Assembly: GCA_947174725.1 (NCBI GenBank)
Contig: CAMWKA010000007.1
Coordinates: forward strand, 1 to 16,830
Length of the DNA: 16,830 bases
From: an uncultured Lachnospiraceae bacterium
GTDB lineage: Bacteria > Bacillota > Clostridia > Lachnospirales > Lachnospiraceae
Direction of reading: 5' to 3'
In this document: positions 1 to 9,019 of the stretch, piece after piece
Numbering within the stretch: the first letter of the stretch is position 1
Layout of the letters: every line of letters begins with the position of its first letter
Notes under the pieces: model-generated
What the model was told of the DNA's origin: nothing
Seen by the model: only the letters and a program-made list of their open reading frames with translations
Databases searched by the model: none
Made by a program: the position numbers and the translations under genes

Positions 1-88
1 GGAAGAAACTTCCTTTGTCAACCATTTCCATCTCCGTTTTTTGCAGCGTAACTATCTTCAGGCTCAGGCGTTACAAACCGGGAACTAA
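1..88. other. Window edge; unresolved end or start of a neighbouring gene
   Basis: Two readings are possible and the sequence is too short to decide. On the plus strand a frame is open from base 2 to a TAA at 86-88 and could be the C-terminus of a gene converging on the methyltransferase with a 4-base overlap; a second plus frame is also open here, which weakens this. On the minus strand an ATG at 25-23, with GGAG six bases upstream (32-35), would begin a protein starting MVDKGSFF and continue the leftward direction of the neighbouring genes. No family can be recognised from either fragment. Confidence 0.25.
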
Positions 89-870
89 TGCTTTCTAAGT
101 TCAGCCATAGCGCCATAATGTAAAATATCAAATTCATCAGGAGCAATCTCTTCAAGTAGTTTTCTATGTTCTTGTTCCCACATTAAAATCTCCTGATCGG
201 TAAGCGAGGCGCCGATTCCACGACAGGCTTTCATTCTTCCGTTCCAACTGTCACGGGTAAACGGCACTTTCAGAGTATATTCTTCATGGTATGCAAGTTC
301 AAATTTCTCTTTGTAACAATCGGGTATGAAGATTTGATGCATGGTTTCTCCGGCGCCGCTCCAATTGGGATTGTACTTTAATACAAGATTTTCGCTGGCT
401 CCCGCGATCTTATCCTCAAAAGGCAGCCATGCCATGTACAAAACAAGAATACTTCCTCCCTGTTTCAGCATACGCCAAAGTTTTGGCATAACGTTTTCAT
501 GGTCAAAGTACCAAAAACATTGACAAGCCGTAATGACATCAAAAGAACGGTCAGGAAAATCGATATCCTCTGTGGATACGGCATAATACTCTATATTCAT
601 ATCTTTGGAAAGAATTTTAGCCTGTTCAATCTGGTTCTCTGAAATATCCGCAGCTATCCACTTTGCCCCATACCCATACATATTTCTGGGCAAGACGCCT
701 GTCCCTGTTCCAAGGTCAAGAACAACTTGTCCGTCTATACACAAATTACGTTCAACAATTTTTTGATAGAATTCTTGCGGATAAATGTCACGAAACTTTG
801 CATAATCTAAAGATGTTTTCACCCAATCAAAGTGTTTGCCGCCATCAATATTTTTATTAATCATCTTCAT
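85..870 (-). CDS. Class I SAM-dependent methyltransferase
   Basis: A 261-residue Rossmann-fold methyltransferase of the UbiE/Methyltransf_11 type, probably cytosolic; the substrate cannot be told. Motif I (LDLGTGTG, about residues 51-58) binds SAM, an acidic residue ends strand 2 (AADIS, D75), and FDVITACQCFWYF (about 110-122) fits the post-motif region, followed by a strand with KQGGSILVLYMAW (about 136-148). The C-terminal 110 residues are not a recognisable separate domain. The frame stays open upstream to 957, but those 29 codons run through a stem-loop array; the start MKMINKN at 870 is preferred, with GGAAAGG about 13 bases upstream, which is a long spacing. A hand count of 481-840 gives about 39% GC against about 48% in a carB sample, so the gene may be a later acquisition. 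It is the last gene of the leftward block, 134 nt after argS, and no convincing own promoter was found. Confidence 0.85.
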   Translation of the reverse strand: MKMINKNIDGGKHFDWVKTSLDYAKFRDIYPQEFYQKIVERNLCIDGQVVLDLGTGTGVLPRNMYGYGAKWIAADISENQIEQAKILSKDMNIEYYAVSTEDIDFPDRSFDVITACQCFWYFDHENVMPKLWRMLKQGGSILVLYMAWLPFEDKIAGASENLVLKYNPNWSGAGETMHQIFIPDCYKEKFELAYHEEYTLKVPFTRDSWNGRMKACRGIGASLTDQEILMWEQEHRKLLEEIAPDEFDILHYGAMAELRKH

Positions 871-904
871 ACTAATAACTATGCCTTTCCATAATCTGCG
901 AATT

Positions 905-1005
905 CTTGACAACGAAAAGCGTAAGCTTTTTGTTATATGCTGCCGTAGGCACAACATTCGTAAAACGAATAAATTCGTGATTGAAAAATCTTTGATTTTT
1001 CAATC
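905..1005. repeat. Array of four adjacent stem-loops between argS and the methyltransferase gene
   Basis: Almost every base of this gap lies in a short inverted repeat with a 3-4 base loop. (1) 911-920 pairs with 925-934, a 10-bp stem with one G-T pair and a GTAA loop. (2) TGCC 941-944 pairs with GGCA 948-951. (3) ATTCGT 956-961 pairs with ACGAAT 965-970 across AAA; the same ACGAAT can pair instead with ATTCGT 973-978 across AA, so the two are mutually exclusive. (4) GATTGAAAAATC 979-990 pairs perfectly with 994-1005 across TTT and runs into the argS stop codon. None has a following T-tract that would make it a clear terminator on the minus strand. It could be a palindromic repeat element, an mRNA 3'-end or stabiliser, or a leader structure for the methyltransferase gene. 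Confidence 0.7.
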
Positions 1006-2771
1006 TACATTCTTTCCGGCGCCTCAAACCCCAGAAGGCCGATACAGGTCTCCATGATCCTAAGCGCGCTCTTAAGCAGGGCAATATAGCCGGCCTGCTT
1101 TCTCCGGTCTTCCTCTGTAAGTATTTTGATTGCATGATAAAAAGAATTGATATCATTAGCTACCTGATAGATGAATGCGCATACCTTATGGGGCGCCCTT
1201 TCTTCACTGGCTTCCTCCAGCATGGCGTTAAATCCTGCCAGAGCCATCATCAGTTCTTTCTCAACCTTAGAAGATGGTTCAATACAGGAAACCTCATCAG
1301 GATTGCCGCCCGCCTCCCGGTATTTATTCAGAATAGACTTCATCCTTACCATGGTATAAAGAATATATGGTCCGGTATCTCCTTCAAAGGAAGTAAACCG
1401 TTCGACATCAAAAATATAATCTTTCGCTGCCTGATTAGACAGATCCCCATATTTGACAGCCGCCAGCGCTACCATCGAAGCCGTACTCTCCGCCTCATCC
1501 TCCGGCAGTTCCTTATTCTCTCTGATCTTTTCATACATCTGGTCTTTGATCTGCTTCAAAAGATATTCCAGACGCAGCACTCCGCCGTCCCTGGTCTTAA
1601 ATGGTTTTCCGTCAGGACCGTTCATGGTGCCGAATCCAATAAACTGCAATGCCGTTTCGTCCCGCACGATTCCTGTTTTTCTTGCGCAGCGGAATACCTG
1701 TTCAAAATGCAGCTCCTGCCGCTTATCCACCACATATACAATGGCGTCAGGCTGATAATCACGTTCTCTTTGGATGATCGTTGCAAGATCCGTTGTTTCA
1801 TAATTGGCAGCACCGTCTGATTTTAAGATAATACAGGGCGGCAGTTCCTTTTTATCCGTCTCTTTACGGATATCAACAACAAGCGCGCCGTCACTCAGAT
1901 ATGCATGTCCTTCCTCTTTCATCTTTTTGACCATATCCGGAATCAGATCATCTACATCAGATTCCCCATTCCAGAGATCAAAATGGACATCCAGATTTTC
2001 ATAATTTTTCTTCAGATCGTTAACCGACACTTTCAGGATCTGCTTCCATAAAGCCCTGTAGCCCCGCAGACCATTTTGCAGCTGTGCCGTCGCCTCCAGC
2101 GCCTGTGCCTTATATTCCTCATCAACTTTACATTTAACGCTGGCATAAGGGTAGATCTCTTCCAGCTCCGCAATGGTAAACGGCGCTTCTTCGGGATATT
2201 CTCCTTCATAGGTTTCATCAAAATAGCAAAGTTGCGGCTTTCTTGCCTTCAGCTCTGTGATGATCTGCCCCATAGGAAGCCCCCAGTCCCCCAGATGAAC
2301 ATCTCCTATGACTTTATGTCCTGCGTAGCGGACGATCCGCTTGATACTTTCCCCGATGATTGCAGGACGAAGATGTCCCACATGAAGCGGCTTTGCCACG
2401 TTCGGTCCGCCATAATCCAATACCATGGTCTGCGGTATTTCAGGCTTCTCCACACCGTACTTTTCCTGTTTCATCATTTCATTAAAATAATTTAAAACAA
2501 AACTTTCACGCAGGGTCAGATTCAGAAATCCCGGCATTACCGCCTCAACGGCTTGAAAGATCTCCGAACTTCCAAGCTTTCCGGCAACCTCCTCTGCAAT
2601 GGCAAAGGGCGCTTTCTTATATTGCTTTGCTGCCGCCATTGCTCCGTTGCATTGATATTCGCAAAGATCCGGGCGATTACTTAAGGTAACCCTTCCCAGA
2701 GCCGGATCATACCCCGCCTCCTCAAATGCGCGCTTCATTTCTTCCGATATTCTGTCAATAAATTTTTCCAT
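1005..2771 (-). CDS. argS: Arginyl-tRNA synthetase
   Basis: Class I aminoacyl-tRNA synthetase that charges tRNA-Arg with arginine using ATP, in the cytosol. The N-terminal Add-1-like region carries LSNRPDLCEYQCNGAM. The HIGH signature is HVGHLRP after a GGPNVAKPL lead-in, and the KMSKS position is the altered KPFKTRDGG seen in this ArgS branch. The DALR-type anticodon-binding domain follows, with KYGDLSNQAAKDYIFD and DTGPYILYTMVR, and ends close to the stop. Length of about 588 residues is normal. The frame extends four codons further to an ATG at 2783, but the AGAAAGG there sits one base before that ATG; MEKFIDRISEEM at 2771 matches family N-termini better, although its own spacing (about 13 bases) is long. 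It follows queH by 18-30 nt and is almost certainly co-transcribed with it. No T-box leader lies in front of it. Confidence 0.97.
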   Translation of the reverse strand: MEKFIDRISEEMKRAFEEAGYDPALGRVTLSNRPDLCEYQCNGAMAAAKQYKKAPFAIAEEVAGKLGSSEIFQAVEAVMPGFLNLTLRESFVLNYFNEMMKQEKYGVEKPEIPQTMVLDYGGPNVAKPLHVGHLRPAIIGESIKRIVRYAGHKVIGDVHLGDWGLPMGQIITELKARKPQLCYFDETYEGEYPEEAPFTIAELEEIYPYASVKCKVDEEYKAQALEATAQLQNGLRGYRALWKQILKVSVNDLKKNYENLDVHFDLWNGESDVDDLIPDMVKKMKEEGHAYLSDGALVVDIRKETDKKELPPCIILKSDGAANYETTDLATIIQRERDYQPDAIVYVVDKRQELHFEQVFRCARKTGIVRDETALQFIGFGTMNGPDGKPFKTRDGGVLRLEYLLKQIKDQMYEKIRENKELPEDEAESTASMVALAAVKYGDLSNQAAKDYIFDVERFTSFEGDTGPYILYTMVRMKSILNKYREAGGNPDEVSCIEPSSKVEKELMMALAGFNAMLEEASEERAPHKVCAFIYQVANDINSFYHAIKILTEEDRRKQAGYIALLKSALRIMETCIGLLGFEAPERM

Positions 2772-2801
2772 GCCTGTGACCATGCCTTTCTTTTATTCAT
2801 T

Positions 2802-3482
2802 CTATTCTTTCGTTCCGGATACCATTTCCGTCCTGCGCTGTCCTGCAGCGTTTTCCCGCTCTTTTCTGGAATACTCGCATCCGCAGTAATCCTGACGGTA
2901 CAGATGATATTCTCTGGACAGTTCAATGGAGCGTTGATAGCCGTTCTTTTTCTTGAAATCAGACGGCAGAAAGGGAACTCCATATTTCTGTCCCATCCGG
3001 TTTCCGATCTCATTCAGCAAATCCGCGTTTTTTAACGGACTGATGGTTAATGTTGTTGTAAAGTAATCAAATGAATGATCAGCCGCGTAAGAAGCGCTCT
3101 TAGATAAGCGAAGCGTAAAACATCTCTGACAACGTTCTCCGCCTTCCGGACATTCTTCCAAGCCTGCCGCCGCCTTTAGAAAACATTCCGGTTCATAAGG
3201 TCCTTCCACCAGATGAATATCCCACCGGTGCTCCCGATTCATCGTATCGATCATCCGTTTCAGTTCACCGATCCGCTTATCGTATTCCTCCCGTTTTGTA
3301 ATATTGGGATTATAATAGTAGACCCAGATATCGAAATAGGGAAAAAGATACTCTAAAACATAGCTGCTGCAGGGTGCGCAGCAGCTATGAAGCAGCAATC
3401 GTTTTTTTGTCGTCAGTTCTTCTATGATAGCATCCAGACGTCTTTGATAGTTTGGCCTATTTGCCTTGTATTTTCCTTCCAT
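2802..3482 (-). CDS. queH: Epoxyqueuosine reductase QueH
   Basis: A 226-residue member of the QueH family (formerly DUF208), the enzyme unrelated to QueG that reduces epoxyqueuosine to queuosine at the wobble base of GUN-anticodon tRNAs. The diagnostic cysteines are present: CC at residues 34-35 with C38 in LLLHSCCAPCSS, C118 and C121 in GERCQRCF, and C200 and C202 in DYCGCEYS, in keeping with the iron-sulfur and iron sites known for the family. YYNPNITKREEY and the TTTLTISPLKN segment are also typical. The start at 3482 has AAAAGG about 11 bases upstream. It lies 23 nt after the GGDEF/EAL gene and 18-30 nt before argS. No other queuosine gene is in the window, so earlier steps or precursor salvage must be encoded elsewhere. 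Confidence 0.95.
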   Translation of the reverse strand: MEGKYKANRPNYQRRLDAIIEELTTKKRLLLHSCCAPCSSYVLEYLFPYFDIWVYYYNPNITKREEYDKRIGELKRMIDTMNREHRWDIHLVEGPYEPECFLKAAAGLEECPEGGERCQRCFTLRLSKSASYAADHSFDYFTTTLTISPLKNADLLNEIGNRMGQKYGVPFLPSDFKKKNGYQRSIELSREYHLYRQDYCGCEYSRKERENAAGQRRTEMVSGTKE

Positions 3483-3505
3483 ATACCAGATATCCTTTTA
3501 TCTCA

Positions 3506-5788
3506 TTAAACCATTGTCTGCGGTCCGCAGTAGAGTGCGATATATTCCTCTTCGGGAACCGGCTTTGAGAAATAGAACCCCTGCACCATACGACAGCCTA
3601 AGGCTTTCAATATACTCACCTGTTCTTCCGTCTCAACACCTTCGCACAGCACCTCCATACCGAGCCCGCTGGATAATTCCACAATCTTTTGCAGGATCCA
3701 TCTGCTGCGTTCCGTCGTCACACTCTCCGTAAAAAATTCGCGATCGATCTTGATCGTATCAAAGGAAACATCCTTTAACATATTTAAAGAAGAGTATCCC
3801 GAACCGAAATCATCCATCGCCAGCCGCACGCCGCACTGTTTCAATTGGCTGATGATCTCGATCATATTACTTCTGTCATCCAAAAAGACCGATTCCGTAA
3901 TTTCCAGCTCGATCGCGTTTTCCGGCAGTTTATATTTTTCAATGATCCTCTGAACATTTGTCACATAATCCGCACTGTGCAAAAGCATTCTGGACTGATT
4001 GACCGAAACAGGATATATGGTATTTCCTGCCTCAATCATATCATGCATCTTCTGGCACACCATTTCCAACATATAGAAATCCAGTTTTTCTATAAATCCG
4101 TTATTTTCAAAAATCGGGACAAACTCATCCGGGTACGAGATGCTTCCATCTTCCCTCACCCAACGCACCAGCGCCTCCGCGCCTGCAATACGGTTAAGGT
4201 AAATATCCCACTTGGGCTGCATATAGACTTTGAATTCCCCATTGGCAAGCGCCTTCTGCATATCAGACTCTATCCGGTCAAGCTTACGCATATCCTGCAC
4301 GATCTTCTCCGAATAATACGCGACCATTTCACTGTCATCACCCTTCAGCGTCTTTCTGGCAACATTAGCGCGGTCGATCATCTCATCAATATCATGATCA
4401 TGTTTTCGCACCTGATATATGCCGGTTTTAAAGCGGATCGGATATTTGATCCCACGCCCTCTGGCATCTTCATTTACACTTTTCGTCAGGCGTTCCAACC
4501 GCTGTCCGATTTCCTTATCATTGACCAGGATAGCAAGAAACTGATCAGAGTCCATTCTGATGCAAAGTTCCTTCTCTGAAAAAACTGACGCAAAATTCGT
4601 AATGCAGGATATCAGGATCTCATCTGCACGAATATGCCCATATGCTTCATTGATATACCGGAAATTCACAATATCAAACCGGTAAATGACAAACGGTGTT
4701 TCTTTGAATAGCGCCATAATATGGGATGCAAACTCTTTAAAATAATTGATATTTTTCCCTTTCGTCACAGGATCCTCATAGGCAAGCTTTTCAATCGTGA
4801 TATTGGCCCGCTTGGACGCCGCCCATACATAGACGATGATCGCAATCATCAACACGATGATGATGATACAGGACAGCACGCTTCTAAAAAGCAGCGGCTG
4901 CACCTTGTTGTCCACCAGATTGTCGTTATAACAGCTGATAAAAAACAGGCTGGAAACAGATTTTAACGGATAATATGAAATCTGCAGACTTTCCGCGCTT
5001 CTTGTTTTAATAGATACAAATCCCGAATTATTTTCCTTGTAAGCATTGGTCAATTCCTGAACAGCTCTCTTGCTATCTTCCTTTCCATCCGAATACTCCA
5101 GCATGGAAAGGCAGAAATCCCTGGATTCCTCAGATACAAAGATCGCGTCGCTGCTCCTTGACATGATGATCCCATTCCGATCCGTCAGATAGCACTCTCC
5201 CATTTCATTCTGATAATTAAATTCGCCACCCTCGAAAATATCTTCCATTTTTATGGTCGCCGCAAGAAATCCATAAGATTTGTCTCTAAAATATACGGGA
5301 ACCGCAATCAAGATATAAGGCGTTCCATCCTCCGGCGATATCGCTACTCCGGTATAAGTCCCGTTCACCGTTTTCATATGGTCCTGCAGTTCTTTCAACG
5401 GTTCACCCAGCGAACTGGCAGAATACCTTCTATAATGATGATACACACTACCGTCATTCCCGACAAACGCCAGTGCCTCTAACATACTGAAATGCCCGTA
5501 ATCATTTAATACCCCATAGATTTTCGTGTTAACATAGGAAGCGGCTGCGCTGCCCATCACCCCTGCCGCGGACTGTACCACTTCAATACCACTTTCAATC
5601 GTGGCGTCCAGTTTTTCACCGGAGCTGATATGATGCGCTTGAAAATCCGCCGATATCTCGTCACTGTAAGTTGAACGAAGCGCTGACACCAAAACAATAC
5701 AAACTGCAAGGCATATGATCAAAATGACCATGCCTATCACCAGTATCTTCATGATCGGCTGCTTTTTTTCTCCAAACCCTTCCCTCAT
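3506..5788 (-). CDS. Membrane-bound Cache-like sensor with degenerate GGDEF and intact EAL domain (likely c-di-GMP phosphodiesterase)
   Basis: A 760-residue inner-membrane signalling protein. Residues 13-37 and 300-322 are hydrophobic helices enclosing a segment of about 260 residues that should be extracellular and resembles a double-Cache ligand sensor (DRNGIIMSRS near 203-211 is typical). A GGDEF domain spans about 334-495, but its signature is DSDQF (413-417) instead of GGDEF, so cyclase activity is unlikely. The EAL domain (about 503-755) keeps AEALVRW (537-543), SVNQS, ELEITES (627-633), MDDFGSGYSS (658-667), IKIDR, CEGVETEEQ and QGFYFSKP, which include the expected metal and catalytic residues. 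Hydrolysis of c-di-GMP is therefore the inferred activity. It starts 18 nt after carB with a good AGAAGGG site, so it is translated from the car transcript. A ligand cannot be named. Confidence 0.93.
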   Translation of the reverse strand: MREGFGEKKQPIMKILVIGMVILIICLAVCIVLVSALRSTYSDEISADFQAHHISSGEKLDATIESGIEVVQSAAGVMGSAAASYVNTKIYGVLNDYGHFSMLEALAFVGNDGSVYHHYRRYSASSLGEPLKELQDHMKTVNGTYTGVAISPEDGTPYILIAVPVYFRDKSYGFLAATIKMEDIFEGGEFNYQNEMGECYLTDRNGIIMSRSSDAIFVSEESRDFCLSMLEYSDGKEDSKRAVQELTNAYKENNSGFVSIKTRSAESLQISYYPLKSVSSLFFISCYNDNLVDNKVQPLLFRSVLSCIIIIVLMIAIIVYVWAASKRANITIEKLAYEDPVTKGKNINYFKEFASHIMALFKETPFVIYRFDIVNFRYINEAYGHIRADEILISCITNFASVFSEKELCIRMDSDQFLAILVNDKEIGQRLERLTKSVNEDARGRGIKYPIRFKTGIYQVRKHDHDIDEMIDRANVARKTLKGDDSEMVAYYSEKIVQDMRKLDRIESDMQKALANGEFKVYMQPKWDIYLNRIAGAEALVRWVREDGSISYPDEFVPIFENNGFIEKLDFYMLEMVCQKMHDMIEAGNTIYPVSVNQSRMLLHSADYVTNVQRIIEKYKLPENAIELEITESVFLDDRSNMIEIISQLKQCGVRLAMDDFGSGYSSLNMLKDVSFDTIKIDREFFTESVTTERSRWILQKIVELSSGLGMEVLCEGVETEEQVSILKALGCRMVQGFYFSKPVPEEEYIALYCGPQTMV

Positions 5789-5806
5789 ATATCGTTCCCT
5801 TCTTTT

Positions 5807-8800
5807 CTATCGATTGATCTTTGAAATATCTATCAGCGTCAGTTCCCTTTGTTTTTCCTTTGCCTCTAAACTTGTCAGAAGTGCTTTCGCCGTATCCAGA
5901 CTGGTCAGACAGGTGATGCCTGTCTCAATCGCCGTCCGGCGAATCAGAAATCCATCCCTCGATTTATCTCTTCCCTGCGTAGGTGTATCGATTACCAGAT
6001 CGATCCTGTGTCCTAAGATCAAATCCATTACGGTCGGTGACTCTTGTTGGATCTTATTGACCTTTCTTGCATTGATGCCGGCCTCCCTTAAAGCGGCCGC
6101 CGTACTTCTTGTCGCATAGATCGTATAGCCTAATTTTTCAAACCGCCTGCCGATCCCGATTGCCTCGCCTTTATCCGCATCCTTTACGGTGATGATCACC
6201 TGCTTATGCTTCGGCAGATCGATCCCTGCGCCGATAAATGCTTTATAAAGGGCTTCATTAAAGTCCGCTGCAATTCCAAGACATTCTCCGGTAGATTTCA
6301 TCTCCGGCCCTAAACTGATCTCTGCGCCCCGGATCTTTTCAAAGGAGAATACCGGCATTTTAATCGCCATATAACCGGCATCTTTCTGCAGCCCCGGCTC
6401 ATAACCAAGTTCCCTGATCGTTTTCCCAAGAATCACACCTACTGCCAATTCCACAATCGGGATTCCGGTTACCTTGCTGATATAAGGAACCGTCCTGGAG
6501 GATCTGGGATTTACTTCGATCACATATACCTCATCATTCATGACGATAAACTGGATATTGATCAATCCCTTCACATGAAGCGCTTTTGCCAGCCTTCCGG
6601 AATACTCCACAATCGTTTCTTTCACCTGATCGCCTATCGTATGCGCGGGATAGACCGAGATACTGTCTCCGGAATGTACGCCGGTACGTTCTACATGTTC
6701 CATGATACCGGGAATCAGGATATCGTTTCCGTCACATACGGCATCCACTTCCAGCTCTTTTCCCATCAGATATTTATCTATCAGGATCGGGTGCTCCTGC
6801 GCGTAACGATTGATCACCGCCATAAATTCCTCGATCTCCTGATCGGAAATTGCAATCTGCATCCCCTGACCGCCGAGAACATAGGAAGGTCTTACCAGTA
6901 CCGGATAACCCAGTCTGTTTGCCACCTCTTTCGCTTCCTCCGCGGTATATACCGTTCCTCCTGCAGCTCTTGGAATCTTCGTATCTTCCAGAATCTTATC
7001 AAATAATTCCCGATCCTCCGCAGCATCCACGTCCTCCGCTTTCGTTCCGAGGATCGGCACACCCATCTCCATCAGGCTCTTTGTCAGCTTGATTGCTGTC
7101 TGTCCGCCAAACTGCACCACCGCACCGTCAGGCTTTTCCAGATCTACAATATTCTCAACATCCTCAGGCGTCAACGGTTCAAAGTACAGCTTATCGGCAA
7201 TATCGAAATCCGTGCTGACCGTCTCCGGATTGTTATTGACAATGATCGTCTCATAACCTGCTTTTGCAAACGCCCATGTAGCATGCACCGAGCAATAGTC
7301 AAACTCTACGCCCTGACCGATACGGATCGGGCCGGAGCCAAGCACCAGGACTTTCTTTTTAACTTCCGAGGATGTTATGATTGCCTCATTTTCTCCATCA
7401 AAGCAGGAATAATAATAAGGCGTTGCAGACGCAAACTCCGCGGCACAGGTATCCACCATTTTAAAGGCAGCTTTGATGTCCTGTTCTCTGCGCATCTGCT
7501 TGATCTGCGCTTCCGTCCTGCCGGAAAGCTGCGCAATTACACAATCCGGGAACTCCATCCGCTTTGCTTCCTTTAAAAGCTCCTCTGTCAACGGTTCTGT
7601 CTCCAACCGGTGTTCCATCTGTGTCAATATCGCGATCTTATCGATAAACCAGAGATCGATCTTTGTCACATCATGGATCGCGTCCTGGCTTGCGCCTTTC
7701 CTAAGCGCTTCTGCAATAATATAGATCCTCAAATCATCAACGGTCTTTAACCGTTCCAGCAGTTCCTCCTGCGTCATGGCGGTAAAATCATAACTTCTGA
7801 GCGATTCCGTATGCTGCTCCAAAGAACGGATCGCTTTCATCAGCGCACCTTCAAAATTCGTGCAGATACTCATGACCTCTCCGGTGGCTTTCATCTGTGT
7901 GGTCAATGTCCTTCTTGCCGTAAGGAATTTATCAAAAGGAAGCCTTGGGATCTTCACTACGCAATAGTCCAACGCCGGTTCAAAACTGGCAAAAGTCTTT
8001 TTCGTCACTGCATTTGTGATCTCATCCAGCGTATACCCCAGTGCGATTTTCGCCGCTACTTTCGCAATCGGATAACCGGTCGCCTTGGATGCCAATGCGG
8101 AAGATCGACTGACTCTGGGATTCACCTCGATCACGCAGTATTCAAAACTTTCCGGATGCAGTGCAAACTGCACATTGCATCCTCCCGTAATATCCAGCGC
8201 GCTGATAATATTCAACGCAGCAGTACGCAGCATCTGGTATTCCTTATCTCCAAGCGTCTGAGAAGGCGCCACTACAATACTGTCACCGGTATGTACCCCC
8301 ACCGGATCAAGATTTTCCATATTACAGACCGTAATCACATTGCCGGCGCTGTCACGCATCACCTCATACTCGATCTCTTTCCAGCCTGCGATGCAGCGTT
8401 CCACTAAAACCTGTCCCACGCGTGAAAGCCGAAGACCATTTTCCAGAATCTCTTCCAGCTGCATTTGATTATGGGCTATCCCGCCGCCGCTGCCGCCCAG
8501 CGTATATGCGGGACGCAGCACCACCGGATAACCGATCGTGTTCGTAAACGCGATGCCCTCCTCTATGGACTCCACCACTTTCGACGGAGCGCAAGGTTCC
8601 CCGATGGCTTCCATGGTATCCTTGAATGCCTGTCTATCCTCTGCCTTCCGAATCGTCTCCGCCGTCGTTCCAAGCAGCTTTACATGATGGCTTGCAAGGA
8701 ATCCCGACTCCTCCAGTTCCATTCCGAGATTGAGCCCAGCCTGACCGCCCATATTGGGCAAAATACTATCCGGCTTTTCTTTTTCTATCAACTGCTCCAA

Positions 8801-9019
8801 AACTTCTACTGTCAGCGGTTCTATATAAACACGGTCCGCGATATCCCCGTCTGTCATGATCGTCGCGGGATTGGAATTGATCAGCACGACCTCGACGCCC
8901 TCTTCCCTTAAAGAACGGCATGCCTGTGTCCCGGCATAATCAAACTCCGCCGCCTGACCAATCACGATCGGACCAGATCCAATCACCAACACTTTTTTTA
9001 CATCCGGATTCTTAGGCAT
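5807..9019 (-). CDS. carB: Carbamoyl-phosphate synthase large subunit
   Basis: A 1070-residue subunit that makes carbamoyl phosphate from bicarbonate, two ATP and ammonia delivered by CarA, feeding arginine and pyrimidine synthesis. It has the usual internal duplication: the first half opens with KVLVIGSGPIVIGQAAEFDY near residue 9, and the second with KVLVLGSGPIRIGQGVEFDY near 554. Each half carries an ATP-grasp domain (for example RPAYTLGGSGGG and RPSYVLGGQGMQ, with VIEVNPRVSRSSA and VIEVNPRSSRTV). The last 135 residues form the MGS-like allosteric domain (ATRSTAAALREAGI, IDTPTQGRDKSRDG), which binds effectors in characterised enzymes. Length is normal and no break is seen. Its ATG lies inside the end of carA (ATGCCTAA, 8-nt overlap), indicating translational coupling. 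Confidence 0.98.
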   Translation of the reverse strand: MPKNPDVKKVLVIGSGPIVIGQAAEFDYAGTQACRSLREEGVEVVLINSNPATIMTDGDIADRVYIEPLTVEVLEQLIEKEKPDSILPNMGGQAGLNLGMELEESGFLASHHVKLLGTTAETIRKAEDRQAFKDTMEAIGEPCAPSKVVESIEEGIAFTNTIGYPVVLRPAYTLGGSGGGIAHNQMQLEEILENGLRLSRVGQVLVERCIAGWKEIEYEVMRDSAGNVITVCNMENLDPVGVHTGDSIVVAPSQTLGDKEYQMLRTAALNIISALDITGGCNVQFALHPESFEYCVIEVNPRVSRSSALASKATGYPIAKVAAKIALGYTLDEITNAVTKKTFASFEPALDYCVVKIPRLPFDKFLTARRTLTTQMKATGEVMSICTNFEGALMKAIRSLEQHTESLRSYDFTAMTQEELLERLKTVDDLRIYIIAEALRKGASQDAIHDVTKIDLWFIDKIAILTQMEHRLETEPLTEELLKEAKRMEFPDCVIAQLSGRTEAQIKQMRREQDIKAAFKMVDTCAAEFASATPYYYSCFDGENEAIITSSEVKKKVLVLGSGPIRIGQGVEFDYCSVHATWAFAKAGYETIIVNNNPETVSTDFDIADKLYFEPLTPEDVENIVDLEKPDGAVVQFGGQTAIKLTKSLMEMGVPILGTKAEDVDAAEDRELFDKILEDTKIPRAAGGTVYTAEEAKEVANRLGYPVLVRPSYVLGGQGMQIAISDQEIEEFMAVINRYAQEHPILIDKYLMGKELEVDAVCDGNDILIPGIMEHVERTGVHSGDSISVYPAHTIGDQVKETIVEYSGRLAKALHVKGLINIQFIVMNDEVYVIEVNPRSSRTVPYISKVTGIPIVELAVGVILGKTIRELGYEPGLQKDAGYMAIKMPVFSFEKIRGAEISLGPEMKSTGECLGIAADFNEALYKAFIGAGIDLPKHKQVIITVKDADKGEAIGIGRRFEKLGYTIYATRSTAAALREAGINARKVNKIQQESPTVMDLILGHRIDLVIDTPTQGRDKSRDGFLIRRTAIETGITCLTSLDTAKALLTSLEAKEKQRELTLIDISKINR

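Noticed and set aside
1-13. GGAAG/CTTCC hairpin as a terminator
   Set aside because: The stem is only five pairs at the very window edge and has just three following T.
871-957. Upstream extension of the methyltransferase to an ATG at 957
   Set aside because: The 29 extra codons cross the first stem-loop and lie well before the normal N-terminal region; no ribosome-binding site was seen there.
979-1005. Perfect 12-bp inverted repeat as the argS intrinsic terminator
   Set aside because: The stem is nearly all A/T and is followed on the minus strand by ACGAATTT, without a U-tract; it is kept as part of the hairpin array instead.
1134-1820. Long plus-strand open frame opposite argS
   Set aside because: It lies antisense to a clear argS, has no recognisable motif or ribosome-binding site, and its composition is that of a reversed coding frame.
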